Of a stretch of DNA of 8,565 nucleotides, positions 1 through 5,634 are shown piece by piece. The stretch's first letter is position 1. Every line of letters starts with the position of its first letter. The notes below the pieces were generated by a model. The model made no database searches, was not told the DNA's origin, and saw nothing but the letters and a program-made list of their open reading frames with translations. Position numbers and translations under genes: made by a program. Source of the stretch: Thermoplasmata archaeon (GTDB lineage Archaea > Thermoplasmatota > Thermoplasmata > Thermoplasmatales > Thermoplasmataceae); NCBI GenBank assembly GCA_021833045.1, contig JAKBGP010000083.1:1-8565 (forward strand), read 5' to 3'.

Positions 1-790
1 AAATGTGCGAAGATACCGGGAAAGCCATACATACATTACTATGAGGACTTGTCCAGAACGCAATGTATAAGGCATCGGAATCATTGAAAAAGACCAAACT
101 CATGAAGGAAATATTCGGGAAATCCCTATCATAAGGTATAACAGGAGAACATTCAGGTTCTATCCAGATGCCCATACTTTATCGTTCACTAACGTTTATG
201 GGAGGCTTGTATTTCTAATTGCCCATTCCCCAATCATTGGGGAAATACATTGGTGAATGCATCAATGCACTGGCACTCATAGACAATAAACACTGGAGTA
301 TTTCAGTGATGACACGGGTTAAATTACCTGAAATAGAAGTGGAACGAAAAATACGCAGTGAGATACAAACAATTGGAATAGACAGAGGAATAAAGAACAT
401 TGCGTGTTGTCAAACAATAAATTCCTAGATTCAGCACACATGAAAGAAGTGATGTGGAGATATCGATACAATAAAAAAATTGCAGCATGCGGTCACTTGT
501 TCCAGTCATGATAAATTAAGGAAAATGAGCGGAAGAGAGAGAAGGTTCGTGCAGGATACTAACCATGTGATTTCAAGACAGATCGTAAACCTTCCCTTTG
601 ATGTGATTGCACTTGAGGATTTGATTTCAACATGAATGAGAAAGAAAACTTATGGCACAATAAATATCAGCAATGTGGAAATGATGGAGATAGTGGCCCT
701 CCTGAATTCACTCTCGTAGAGATTAGAGCTCTGCAAGCAATGGTAACTCCGATAGATAAAACGTGTGGGACTCTGCGTTATTTGAGGGGA
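1..790 (+). pseudogene. tnpB: Decayed TnpB (IS200/IS605 OrfB) transposon nuclease remnant
   Basis: Remnant of an RNA-guided TnpB nuclease, readable only by switching frames. From the left these are YEDLSRTQ in frame 1, MYKASESLKKTK from 63, RRTFRFYPDAHTLSF from about 143, GKYIGE to VGIDRG-like residues within 219-428, FLDSAHMKEVMWRYRYNKK from 422, and RKMSGRERRFVQDTNHVIS from 504. The RuvC-I aspartate (GIDRGIKNIA) is at 381-383 and the RuvC-II glutamate (VIALEDL) at 615-617. There are at least four frame changes, plus in-frame stops near 426, 501, 636 and 720. A very degraded zinc-ribbon region may lie at about 740-795 (TPIDKT, then RGCH). The RuvC-III segment and the element's right end are not recognisable. 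The remnant runs off the left edge. No start or transposase TnpA is visible. It cannot make a working protein. The family call is firm; the exact right boundary is not. Confidence 0.88.
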
Positions 791-832
791 TGTCACTAAT
801 GACGAGTTAAGGAATATTTTTACGATGAAACG

Positions 833-843
833 TTATATTTAAT
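833..843 (+). promoter_or_regulatory. TATA box for the 866-1183 gene
   Basis: The sequence TTATATTTAAT is centred about 28 bases before the ATG at 866. That is the usual archaeal TATA-to-start-site distance, so the mRNA probably begins at or within a few bases of the ATG (leaderless). A 7-bp palindrome at 846-862 fills the space between the TATA box and the start. Confidence 0.6.
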
Positions 844-845
844 TA

Positions 846-862
846 TAAGGATTGTATCCTTA
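846..862. promoter_or_regulatory. Palindromic operator candidate between TATA box and start
   Basis: Perfect inverted repeat TAAGGAT-tgt-ATCCTTA. It lies downstream of the TATA box (833-843) and ends 3 bases before the ATG at 866. A protein bound here would block RNA polymerase loading, so a repressor site is plausible. The palindrome is seen in the sequence; the role is inferred. Confidence 0.35.
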
Positions 863-865
863 AGC

Positions 866-1183
866 ATGCCTTTGAATGATAGAAAAAAAGTTGACAGTAT
901 CATTGCAAAAAGAAGGCAGAGCAGTAATTTACGGAATATCCCAGAAATTCTCATACCGTTATGGCAGATAAAGATGAGGGAGCGCTTTGGCATTAATGTG
1001 GACAGGGAAATTGCAAGGTTCATTGTTATTGCTGCTCATGAAGGTGGTACCTGGAAAAAACAGAGAGCCATGAAAAAGATTGAAAAACTCCTTGTAGACA
1101 GGGGATTGGACCTCGAAACCTCAAAGAAAATGGCAAAAAATGTCATTGATATCTCCGTCGGTGGGGGAGCATCTGAAGAATAA
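866..1183 (+). CDS. Basic 105-residue protein of unknown function
   Basis: I do not recognise a family. The product has 22 Lys/Arg against 14 Asp/Glu (net about +8), no cysteine, no signal peptide and no membrane segment. It looks largely helical, with a basic N-terminus (RKKVDSIIAKRR, residues 6-17), a hydrophobic helix REIARFIVIAAHEGG (47-61), a very basic stretch GTWKKQRAMKKIEKLL (61-76), and a short glycine/acid tail. The charge pattern suggests binding of RNA, DNA or ribosomes, but this is only inference. The ATG at 866 is supported by a TATA box 28 bases upstream. Its 3' end overlaps the candidate start region of the RNA methyltransferase that follows, so the two are probably co-transcribed and translationally coupled. 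It is not a Trm112-type partner, because it has no zinc cysteines. It is judged a real gene from its length, promoter spacing and coupling. Confidence 0.75.
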   Translation: MPLNDRKKVDSIIAKRRQSSNLRNIPEILIPLWQIKMRERFGINVDREIARFIVIAAHEGGTWKKQRAMKKIEKLLVDRGLDLETSKKMAKNVIDISVGGGASEE

Positions 1184-1781
1184 TATAAACAAGAAAAAAA
1201 TTGAGATGGCTGTTTCAAAACTTCTAACTTTTAATAATCCAAAGAACCATCTTGAACAGTATCCTACCGATCCTTCATCTGCAGCTTATCTTGTTTTCAT
1301 GGCCGCAATGGATGGAAATATTGAATGCAAAAAAATCCTGGATGCTGGAGCAGGTACCGGAGTCTTATCATTTTCTGCGCTAATGCTCGGAGCAGATGAA
1401 GTTGTTGCAGTAGAGATTGATCATGATCAACTAACCGTTCTCAAAACAAATCTAAGCATGTATGGAAACTGCAGAATCGTGATTGGAAATATTTCCGAGG
1501 TCGCAGAAAAATTTGACACAGCAATTTGCAATCCTCCATTTGGGGCAGTAATACGTGATTCTGATCTTCCATTTCTTGATACTATTTTCAGTAACTGCAA
1601 GAATATATATCTTCTGCACAATTACAAAAATAGAGATTTTATCCTTGAATATGCAAAGAAAAGAGGAAGAGTTCTCAGAGAGGAAAGAATAACGTTGAGC
1701 ATACCCAGAATGTATTCACACCATACTAAAAATTATGAGAAACTTGATTGTATTTTGATATGGGCAGAAACCAGTTTATAA
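1140..1781 (+). CDS. METTL5-like N6-adenine RNA methyltransferase (COG2263 type)
   Basis: Class I S-adenosylmethionine-dependent methylase. Counting from 1140, it has the family opening FNNPKNHLEQYPTDP (31-45), SAM-binding motif I DAGAGTG (68-74), acidic motif II VEID (91-94), and catalytic NPPF (131-134) typical of N6-adenine methylation. FNNP/LEQYPTD followed by NPPFG matches the archaeal relatives of human METTL5, which methylates one adenine of small-subunit rRNA; the archaeal target here is inferred. Length is close to the usual 200-210 residues. The start is uncertain. The ATG at 1140 overlaps the upstream gene by 44 bases. GTG 1161 or CTG 1173, the latter just after GGGGGAG (1163-1169), would fit the family N-terminus better. 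ATG 1206 would lose conserved KKKIE residues. It probably shares the promoter of the upstream gene. Confidence 0.88.
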   Translation: MSLISPSVGEHLKNNINKKKIEMAVSKLLTFNNPKNHLEQYPTDPSSAAYLVFMAAMDGNIECKKILDAGAGTGVLSFSALMLGADEVVAVEIDHDQLTVLKTNLSMYGNCRIVIGNISEVAEKFDTAICNPPFGAVIRDSDLPFLDTIFSNCKNIYLLHNYKNRDFILEYAKKRGRVLREERITLSIPRMYSHHTKNYEKLDCILIWAETSL

Positions 1782-1817
1782 ACTTTCATTTTCCAGTCCC
1801 CCATAGTCACTGAAATA

Positions 1818-1845
1818 ATTCTTTTTTCTTTGATGTGTGTTTTTC
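1818..1845 (+). terminator. T-rich archaeal-type terminator after the methylase gene
   Basis: T-runs (CTTTTTTCTTT at about 1821-1831 and GTTTTTC at 1840-1846) lie about 40-65 bases after the methylase stop. Archaeal RNA polymerase ends transcription at such T-stretches without needing a hairpin. The gene beyond is convergent, so termination is expected here. I see no other feature between 1782 and 1905. Confidence 0.4.
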
Positions 1846-1905
1846 TGATATGTCCACTATAAGTAGAGCCGTCGGATTGCGTACGCTATGATTATAACTT
1901 CAGGT

Positions 1906-2064
1906 TTACCTTTTCAGACAGGTTTCACAAACACAATCTTTAGCAATCTCTGAAAGTTCAGTTATTTTCTTTTTGTCAACCTCAACAGATGAACACCAGC
2001 ATCCATCCGGTGAGCCACATTGAAACTTATTGCCGCACAATTCACATTTTAGTATCCTTGGCAT
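1906..2064 (-). CDS. Small cysteine-rich CWC-family protein (52 residues)
   Basis: Short cytosolic, presumably zinc-binding protein with eight cysteines: C7-x2-C10 (KCELCGNKFQC), C16, then the CWC signature C22-W-C24, and a C-terminal CVCETCL (C44, C46, C49). The order CxxCGxxFxC, CWC, CxCxxCL matches the Cys-rich CWC family, whose role is unknown. The chosen ATG at 2064 (MPRILKCELC) gives the usual family length. An in-frame ATG at 2097 would add 11 residues and sits nearer the palindromic TATA element at 2127-2141. The open frame extends further upstream, but that part overlaps folC and shows no family likeness. The gene is divergent from folC and convergent with the RNA methylase. METTL5 in eukaryotes uses the zinc protein TRMT112, but this protein does not look like Trm112, so adjacency alone supports no partnership. 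Confidence 0.72.
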   Translation of the reverse strand: MPRILKCELCGNKFQCGSPDGCWCSSVEVDKKKITELSEIAKDCVCETCLKR

Positions 2065-2126
2065 GATATATGATTCAGACTTGCCTATTGAATACATCTC
2101 AATGAAAGAATCACTGAAGTAATCAA

Positions 2127-2141
2127 TTCTATATAATAGAA
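2127..2141. promoter_or_regulatory. Palindromic TATA element between folC and the CWC gene
   Basis: TTCTATATAATAGAA is an inverted repeat (TTCTAT-ata-ATAGAA) and reads as a TATA box on both strands. Its centre is 24 bases before the folC TTG (2158), which fits a leaderless folC mRNA. On the minus strand it lies about 37 bases before the alternative CWC start at 2097 and 70 before 2064. It may therefore serve both divergent genes. The plus-strand use is the better supported. Confidence 0.5.
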
Positions 2142-2157
2142 CAAACTTACCAACTGC

Positions 2158-3438
2158 TTGAAAGAAGACGTTCTCGAATTTATTTATCGCCTCAAGAGAG
2201 AGGGAATAAAATATGATCTTGCAACTATGAGGAGTTATGATGCACTCTTTGGAAAACCGCACGAATCTTATAAAAATATACACATAACCGGCTCAAACGG
2301 AAAGGGATCTGTTTCTTCAATGATATTCAACGTTATGAGAATGAGAAAAAGAACAGGACTTTATACATCTCCTCACCTGATTGAATTCAATGAGAGGATT
2401 CTGGCCCAAGATCAATTTATTTCTGATATGGAGATTGAATCCCTATACAAATTTTACATGCCATTTGTGGAAGCTGGCTTGAAGAATGACAGGAATCCCA
2501 CTTTTTTTGAAATTACCACTGAAATGGCCTTCCAGCATTTTAAAAATACCAGTATGGATTGGGCATCCATCGAAGTTGGGCTCGGAGGAAGACTTGATGC
2601 TACTAATGTGATAACGCCTGAAATATCAGTGGTTACCAGAATAGGTTATGAACACACTGACAAGCTTGGAACAACTCTTATGGAAATAGCGAGAGAGAAA
2701 GGCGGAATAATAAAGGATGGAAAACCGCTTGTAACCGGTGAGAAGAAACCGGAACCATATAAGGAACTGGAGAGAATCTGCAAAATGAGAAACTCCCGGA
2801 TTATACGTGCATGGGAATATGTTACCGTGAAAGATCTCAGAATTAATGGATTTGAAACGAGCTTTAAGGCCATAACACCTAATGATGAATATGACATAAC
2901 ACTAAATGTTCCTGGAAAATTCCAGGTGGAGAATGCCTGTACAGCCATATCTACACTTGAGAATTCCGGTGAATTTCTTGACAGGAAAAATATTGAAGAG
3001 GGAATGAATAATACAAGATGGCCCGGAAGACTGCAGGTCGTGAGTAAAAATCCACTTGTTGTTGTTGACTCCAGTCACAATCCACCTGCAGCAACAACAC
3101 TTGCTTCTTCTGTAAGGGATATTTACAGTAGCAAACCGGTCCTGATTGTAGGTATGCTATCAGACAAGGATCATTATTCTTACCTGCACAACATATCAAA
3201 ATGCGCTGACAGTATAATACTGACAACACCTGAAGAGCCACAGAGGGCTCAGTCGCCTGAAAAACTGAGGATGATTGCCGAGGGAGTTTTCAAAAATGTT
3301 AAAGTTATAGAAGATCCAATGGAAGCTTATGAATATTCAATTTCAAGGAATGATTTCACGCTTGTAACTGGTTCCATGTATCTTGTAGGCAAAATACTTA
3401 AAGAGTTGAATATAGACATGAGACCATTTTCTAAATAG
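2158..3438 (+). CDS. folC: FolC-family folylpolyglutamate/dihydrofolate synthase
   Basis: ATP-dependent Mur-type ligase that joins glutamate to a folate-like (or other pterin) substrate. It shows P-loop TGSNGKGS (44-51), TSPHL (70-74) and FNERI (77-81), FFEITTEMAF (116-125), EVGLGGRLDATN (139-150), HTDKLG (166-171) with REKGGIIK (179-186), WPGR (288-291) and a C-terminal-domain VDSSHNP (303-309), where the family usually has DGAHNP. Its 426 residues is a normal FolC length, so both the ATPase and the C-terminal domain are present. The TTG start is chosen because the TATA palindrome lies 24 bases upstream and the protein begins directly with the family's N-terminal helix. No other folate gene is in view, so synthase, polyglutamylation or a tetrahydrosarcinapterin-like role cannot be told apart. 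The gap to cdc6 is 86 bases. Confidence 0.9.
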   Translation: MKEDVLEFIYRLKREGIKYDLATMRSYDALFGKPHESYKNIHITGSNGKGSVSSMIFNVMRMRKRTGLYTSPHLIEFNERILAQDQFISDMEIESLYKFYMPFVEAGLKNDRNPTFFEITTEMAFQHFKNTSMDWASIEVGLGGRLDATNVITPEISVVTRIGYEHTDKLGTTLMEIAREKGGIIKDGKPLVTGEKKPEPYKELERICKMRNSRIIRAWEYVTVKDLRINGFETSFKAITPNDEYDITLNVPGKFQVENACTAISTLENSGEFLDRKNIEEGMNNTRWPGRLQVVSKNPLVVVDSSHNPPAATTLASSVRDIYSSKPVLIVGMLSDKDHYSYLHNISKCADSIILTTPEEPQRAQSPEKLRMIAEGVFKNVKVIEDPMEAYEYSISRNDFTLVTGSMYLVGKILKELNIDMRPFSK

Positions 3439-3472
3439 ATCAATATCGGCTCGCATATCTTGATCATATCGG
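3438..3472. repeat. Paired GATCA(A)TATCGG repeats upstream of cdc6
   Basis: GATCAATATCGG (3438-3449) recurs as GATCATATCGG (3462-3472), 24 bases apart, about two helix turns. GATCAA (3438-3443) and TTGATC (3460-3465) also form an inverted pair. The position in the 86-base gap before orc1/cdc6 suits an initiator or regulator binding site. The sequence does not resemble the classical ORB box, so origin function is unproven. Confidence 0.35.
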
Positions 3473-3493
3473 TATTAAAAATCCTTTTCTATC

Positions 3494-3520
3494 CCTATAT
3501 TTTACAGAAATTGTTGGTGA
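3494..3520 (+). promoter_or_regulatory. cdc6 TATA box and GGTGA ribosome-binding site
   Basis: CTATATTTTA (about 3495-3504) is 25 bases before the TTG at 3525, and GGTGA (3516-3520) is 4 bases before it. GGTGA pairs with the archaeal 16S 3' end (ATCACCTCC) and decides the TTG start. If the TATA box at 3495 is used, the mRNA would begin near 3525 and lack GGTGA. The further AT-box TATTAAAAAT (3473-3482) would instead give a leader of about 20 bases that includes it. Confidence 0.5.
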
Positions 3521-3524
3521 CCAG

Positions 3525-4745
3525 TTGAATCCATTTGATAAATATTCTATACATACAATACCTCTGAAAGGTGATATTTCAATTCTGACCGCATCACATG
3601 AACCGGATTCTTTTCCTCACAGGGAAGAGCAGATCGAAAAAATGGTCAACTCCATGAGAGGGATTATCATGGGTATGAAAACAAATCACTTGCTTATCTA
3701 TGGTAAAACAGGCACAGGCAAGACGTCGGTCACGAAATACGTAACTTCCAAACTTCGCGAAAAATTAGGGGAGAGACTGATCATATCATACATTAACTGC
3801 CAGGCATATGATTCCCCGTATTCTATCATGGTAAACATAGCAAAGAATGTTCCTGGTGCTGAAAATATACCTGTTTCAGGATGGCCTCTAGACAGAATTT
3901 ATGATGAACTTGTAAGTTCAATGACAAAAGCAGGCACTTCACTAATTGTGATACTGGATGAAATTGATAAACTTGTTGAAAAGAATGGTGGAGATTCTCT
4001 ATATGTCATCCTGAAGCTTATTGACGAAAATCCTGGGGTTTTAGGAATTGTAGTGGGAATTACAAATGATACGTCCTTTTACGAAAAACTCGATTCCAGG
4101 GTGAAAAGCAGACTGAGTAGGGATTCTGTAATTTTCCATCCGTACAATGCGGAGCAACTCAAGGATATTTTATTGCCCAGAGTCTCATCCATATTGAAGC
4201 AAGAACAGTATGAGGAAGCTGCCATAAACCTTTGTGCTGCAATAGGGGCTCAGGAACATGGAGATGCGAGAAAAGCGATTGATCTCATGAGGGTTTCAAT
4301 TGAACTGGCAATGCTTGACTCTTCTGTTATGGTTATAAGAGACTATGTTTATAAGGCTAGAGAAAAGCTTGATTCAGACATTTTAAGAGATACTGTCAAG
4401 ACTCTTCCAACACATGCCAAGATAGTACTGTATTCCGTCATATTATCCATACAGGTTCATCCAAACTCAGCTACAACTGGTGAGGTTGGTATGTTCTATA
4501 ACAAAATGTGCAATTTATTGGGATATACGCCACTTACTTCAAGAAGAATAAGCGATTACATAAATGATCTTGAAGACTACGGTATGATCGGAACGATGCT
4601 GAAGAGCCTTGGAAGATATGGAAGAACAAGAATAATAAGAACATCAGGAAGGGAAGATGATATTAAAAGATTCATTCTGGAAGATAGCGATCTTGAAAAA
4701 TTGAGAGATGTGAATCTATCTACTCAGTTAAAATTTGAACAGTAG
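3525..4745 (+). CDS. cdc6: Orc1/Cdc6 replication initiator ATPase
   Basis: Archaeal origin-recognition protein that binds origin DNA and helps load the MCM helicase. AAA+ features in order: initiator entry (FPHREEQIEKM, 30-40), Walker A GKTGTGKT (60-67), Walker B VILDEIDKL (142-150), sensor 1 GITND (178-182), an arginine-finger region SRVKSRL (191-197) and sensor 2 GDARKAIDL (246-254). A winged-helix DNA-binding domain fills about 290-390 (THAKIVLYSVIL; TSRRISDYINDLEDYGMIG). Length, 406 residues, is standard and all key residues are present, so it should be active. The TTG start is supported by GGTGA 4 bases upstream. Archaeal origins often lie beside this gene. Here the upstream gap is only 86 bases and holds short repeats rather than clear ORB boxes. 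Its TAG stop lies inside an inverted repeat shared with the convergent hydrolase gene. Confidence 0.96.
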   Translation: MNPFDKYSIHTIPLKGDISILTASHEPDSFPHREEQIEKMVNSMRGIIMGMKTNHLLIYGKTGTGKTSVTKYVTSKLREKLGERLIISYINCQAYDSPYSIMVNIAKNVPGAENIPVSGWPLDRIYDELVSSMTKAGTSLIVILDEIDKLVEKNGGDSLYVILKLIDENPGVLGIVVGITNDTSFYEKLDSRVKSRLSRDSVIFHPYNAEQLKDILLPRVSSILKQEQYEEAAINLCAAIGAQEHGDARKAIDLMRVSIELAMLDSSVMVIRDYVYKAREKLDSDILRDTVKTLPTHAKIVLYSVILSIQVHPNSATTGEVGMFYNKMCNLLGYTPLTSRRISDYINDLEDYGMIGTMLKSLGRYGRTRIIRTSGREDDIKRFILEDSDLEKLRDVNLSTQLKFEQ

Positions 4746-4776
4746 ATTCAGTGAGAGTGCAATTTCACTGAATCTA
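4743..4776. terminator. 12-bp hairpin spanning both convergent stop codons
   Basis: Perfect inverted repeat TAGATTCAGTGA (4743-4754) and TCACTGAATCTA (4765-4776), with a 10-base loop. It begins exactly at the cdc6 TAG stop and contains the hydrolase stop (minus-strand TGA, 4750-4748) and its last codons. Being symmetric, it forms the same hairpin in both mRNAs, so a bidirectional 3'-end or stability element is likely. No long T-run follows on the plus strand. Confidence 0.55.
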
Positions 4777-5470
4777 AGGTAATTTCTTCACCAATTGCAG
4801 GTATTATAACCTTGGTTCTTGAATTGATTTCCACCAGGTTCTTGAAAATTTTTGGATTCTGAGTAATAGGTGGGAATGTGTTGTAATGCATAGGTATGGC
4901 AATATGTGGGTTTATGAGAGTAACAGCCTTTGCAGCGTCCTGCGGTGACATTGTGTAATGCCCCCCTATGGGCAGCAGAGCAATATCTGGCCTGTAGACG
5001 GAACCAATCAATTCCATGTCCTTGAAAAGTCCTGTATCTCCGGCATGATATATTCTTACTCCTCCAAAATCAAGTATCATTCCCCCAGGGTTCCCTGCAT
5101 ACATTCCTTCATAACTTGATGAATGCATTGCAGGCACTGCAGTAATATTTATTCCTGCAACTTCAGTAGTGCCACTGAAATTTAGGTCATGAACCTTAAG
5201 CCCCTCATTTTTCTCTGAAAGAATCCATGCAAGTTCAACCATGGTAACGAGTGGAGCATTGTTCTGCTTACAGATGAATGGTGCACTCCCAACATGATCA
5301 GAATGCCCATGTGTCACTACCACCACGTCTGTCTTAATATCCTCCTTCCTGATTTTGGATGAAGGGTTACCTTCAATGAAAGGATCAATAATCAGTTTTT
5401 TCCCAGTCTCGAGGTCCTCCATATCGAAACACGCATGTCCATTCCATCTAAGTTTTATTTTTTCACTCAT
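4748..5470 (-). CDS. UPF0173 metal-dependent hydrolase (metallo-beta-lactamase fold)
   Basis: Cytosolic beta-lactamase-fold enzyme expected to bind two metal ions. Visible ligands are THGHSDH (H54, H56, D58, H59), H116 in AMHSSS, D145 in HAGDTG, and H195 in MHYNTFPP. LPIGGHYTMSP (166-176) is typical of the UPF0173/UlaG-like group. Length, 240 residues, is close to the family norm of about 225-240. It is complete with no missing ligand. The physiological substrate of UPF0173 proteins is not established, so no specific reaction is assigned. The ATG at 5470 is supported by an AT-box 23 bases upstream (leaderless). The gene converges on cdc6 with 2 bases between stops and is divergent from the CoA transferase, with 164 bases between their starts. 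Confidence 0.92.
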   Translation of the reverse strand: MSEKIKLRWNGHACFDMEDLETGKKLIIDPFIEGNPSSKIRKEDIKTDVVVVTHGHSDHVGSAPFICKQNNAPLVTMVELAWILSEKNEGLKVHDLNFSGTTEVAGINITAVPAMHSSSYEGMYAGNPGGMILDFGGVRIYHAGDTGLFKDMELIGSVYRPDIALLPIGGHYTMSPQDAAKAVTLINPHIAIPMHYNTFPPITQNPKIFKNLVEINSRTKVIIPAIGEEITLDSVKLHSH

Positions 5471-5483
5471 GAAATTAGAATGG

Positions 5484-5498
5484 TTTAATTTATTTTAA
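5484..5498 (-). promoter_or_regulatory. TATA box for the UPF0173 hydrolase
   Basis: On the minus strand TTAAAATAAATTAAA is centred about 21-23 bases before the ATG at 5470, consistent with a leaderless mRNA. No ribosome-binding site is seen before the ATG. Confidence 0.5.
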
Positions 5499-5600
5499 CA
5501 TTTTGAAAAAACAACCATCGTATGCTGTCAAATATGTAAATATTAATTCATCCCAAATTGACTCCGATTACTTTACTGCCTGATATGTCAGTGCAAACAT

Positions 5601-5613
5601 TTCTATATATTTG
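5601..5613 (+). promoter_or_regulatory. TATA box deciding the CoA transferase start
   Basis: TTCTATATATTTG is centred about 28 bases before the ATG at 5635. This spacing argues for a leaderless mRNA starting at that ATG. It argues against the in-frame TTG at 5611, which overlaps the box and would add 8 residues. Confidence 0.6.
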
Positions 5614-5634
5614 AATGATGTTTTGATGATTATA

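Noticed and set aside
219..428. 69-residue open frame starting with ATG
   Set aside because: It is one frame of the TnpB pseudogene: homology enters from another frame upstream and continues in another frame from 422, so this is not a separate gene.
1846..1905. Possible tRNA or small RNA in the methylase-CWC gap
   Set aside because: No acceptor stem, no GTTCRA T-loop motif, and no stable cloverleaf could be found by eye.
2065..2283. N-terminal extension of the CWC protein to 125 residues
   Set aside because: The extra part overlaps the start of folC on the other strand, has no CWC-family likeness, and would cross the TATA element.
2646..3241. Minus-strand frames of 96-100 residues opposite folC
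   Set aside because: They are antisense shadows of a clearly conserved folC, with no recognisable motif or promoter.
3439..3524. Classical ORB origin boxes beside cdc6
   Set aside because: No sequence like the known ORB core is present; only the short GATCA(A)TATCGG repeats were seen.
5611..5634. Earlier TTG start for the CoA transferase
   Set aside because: It overlaps the TATA box; the ATG at 5635 has correct TATA spacing.
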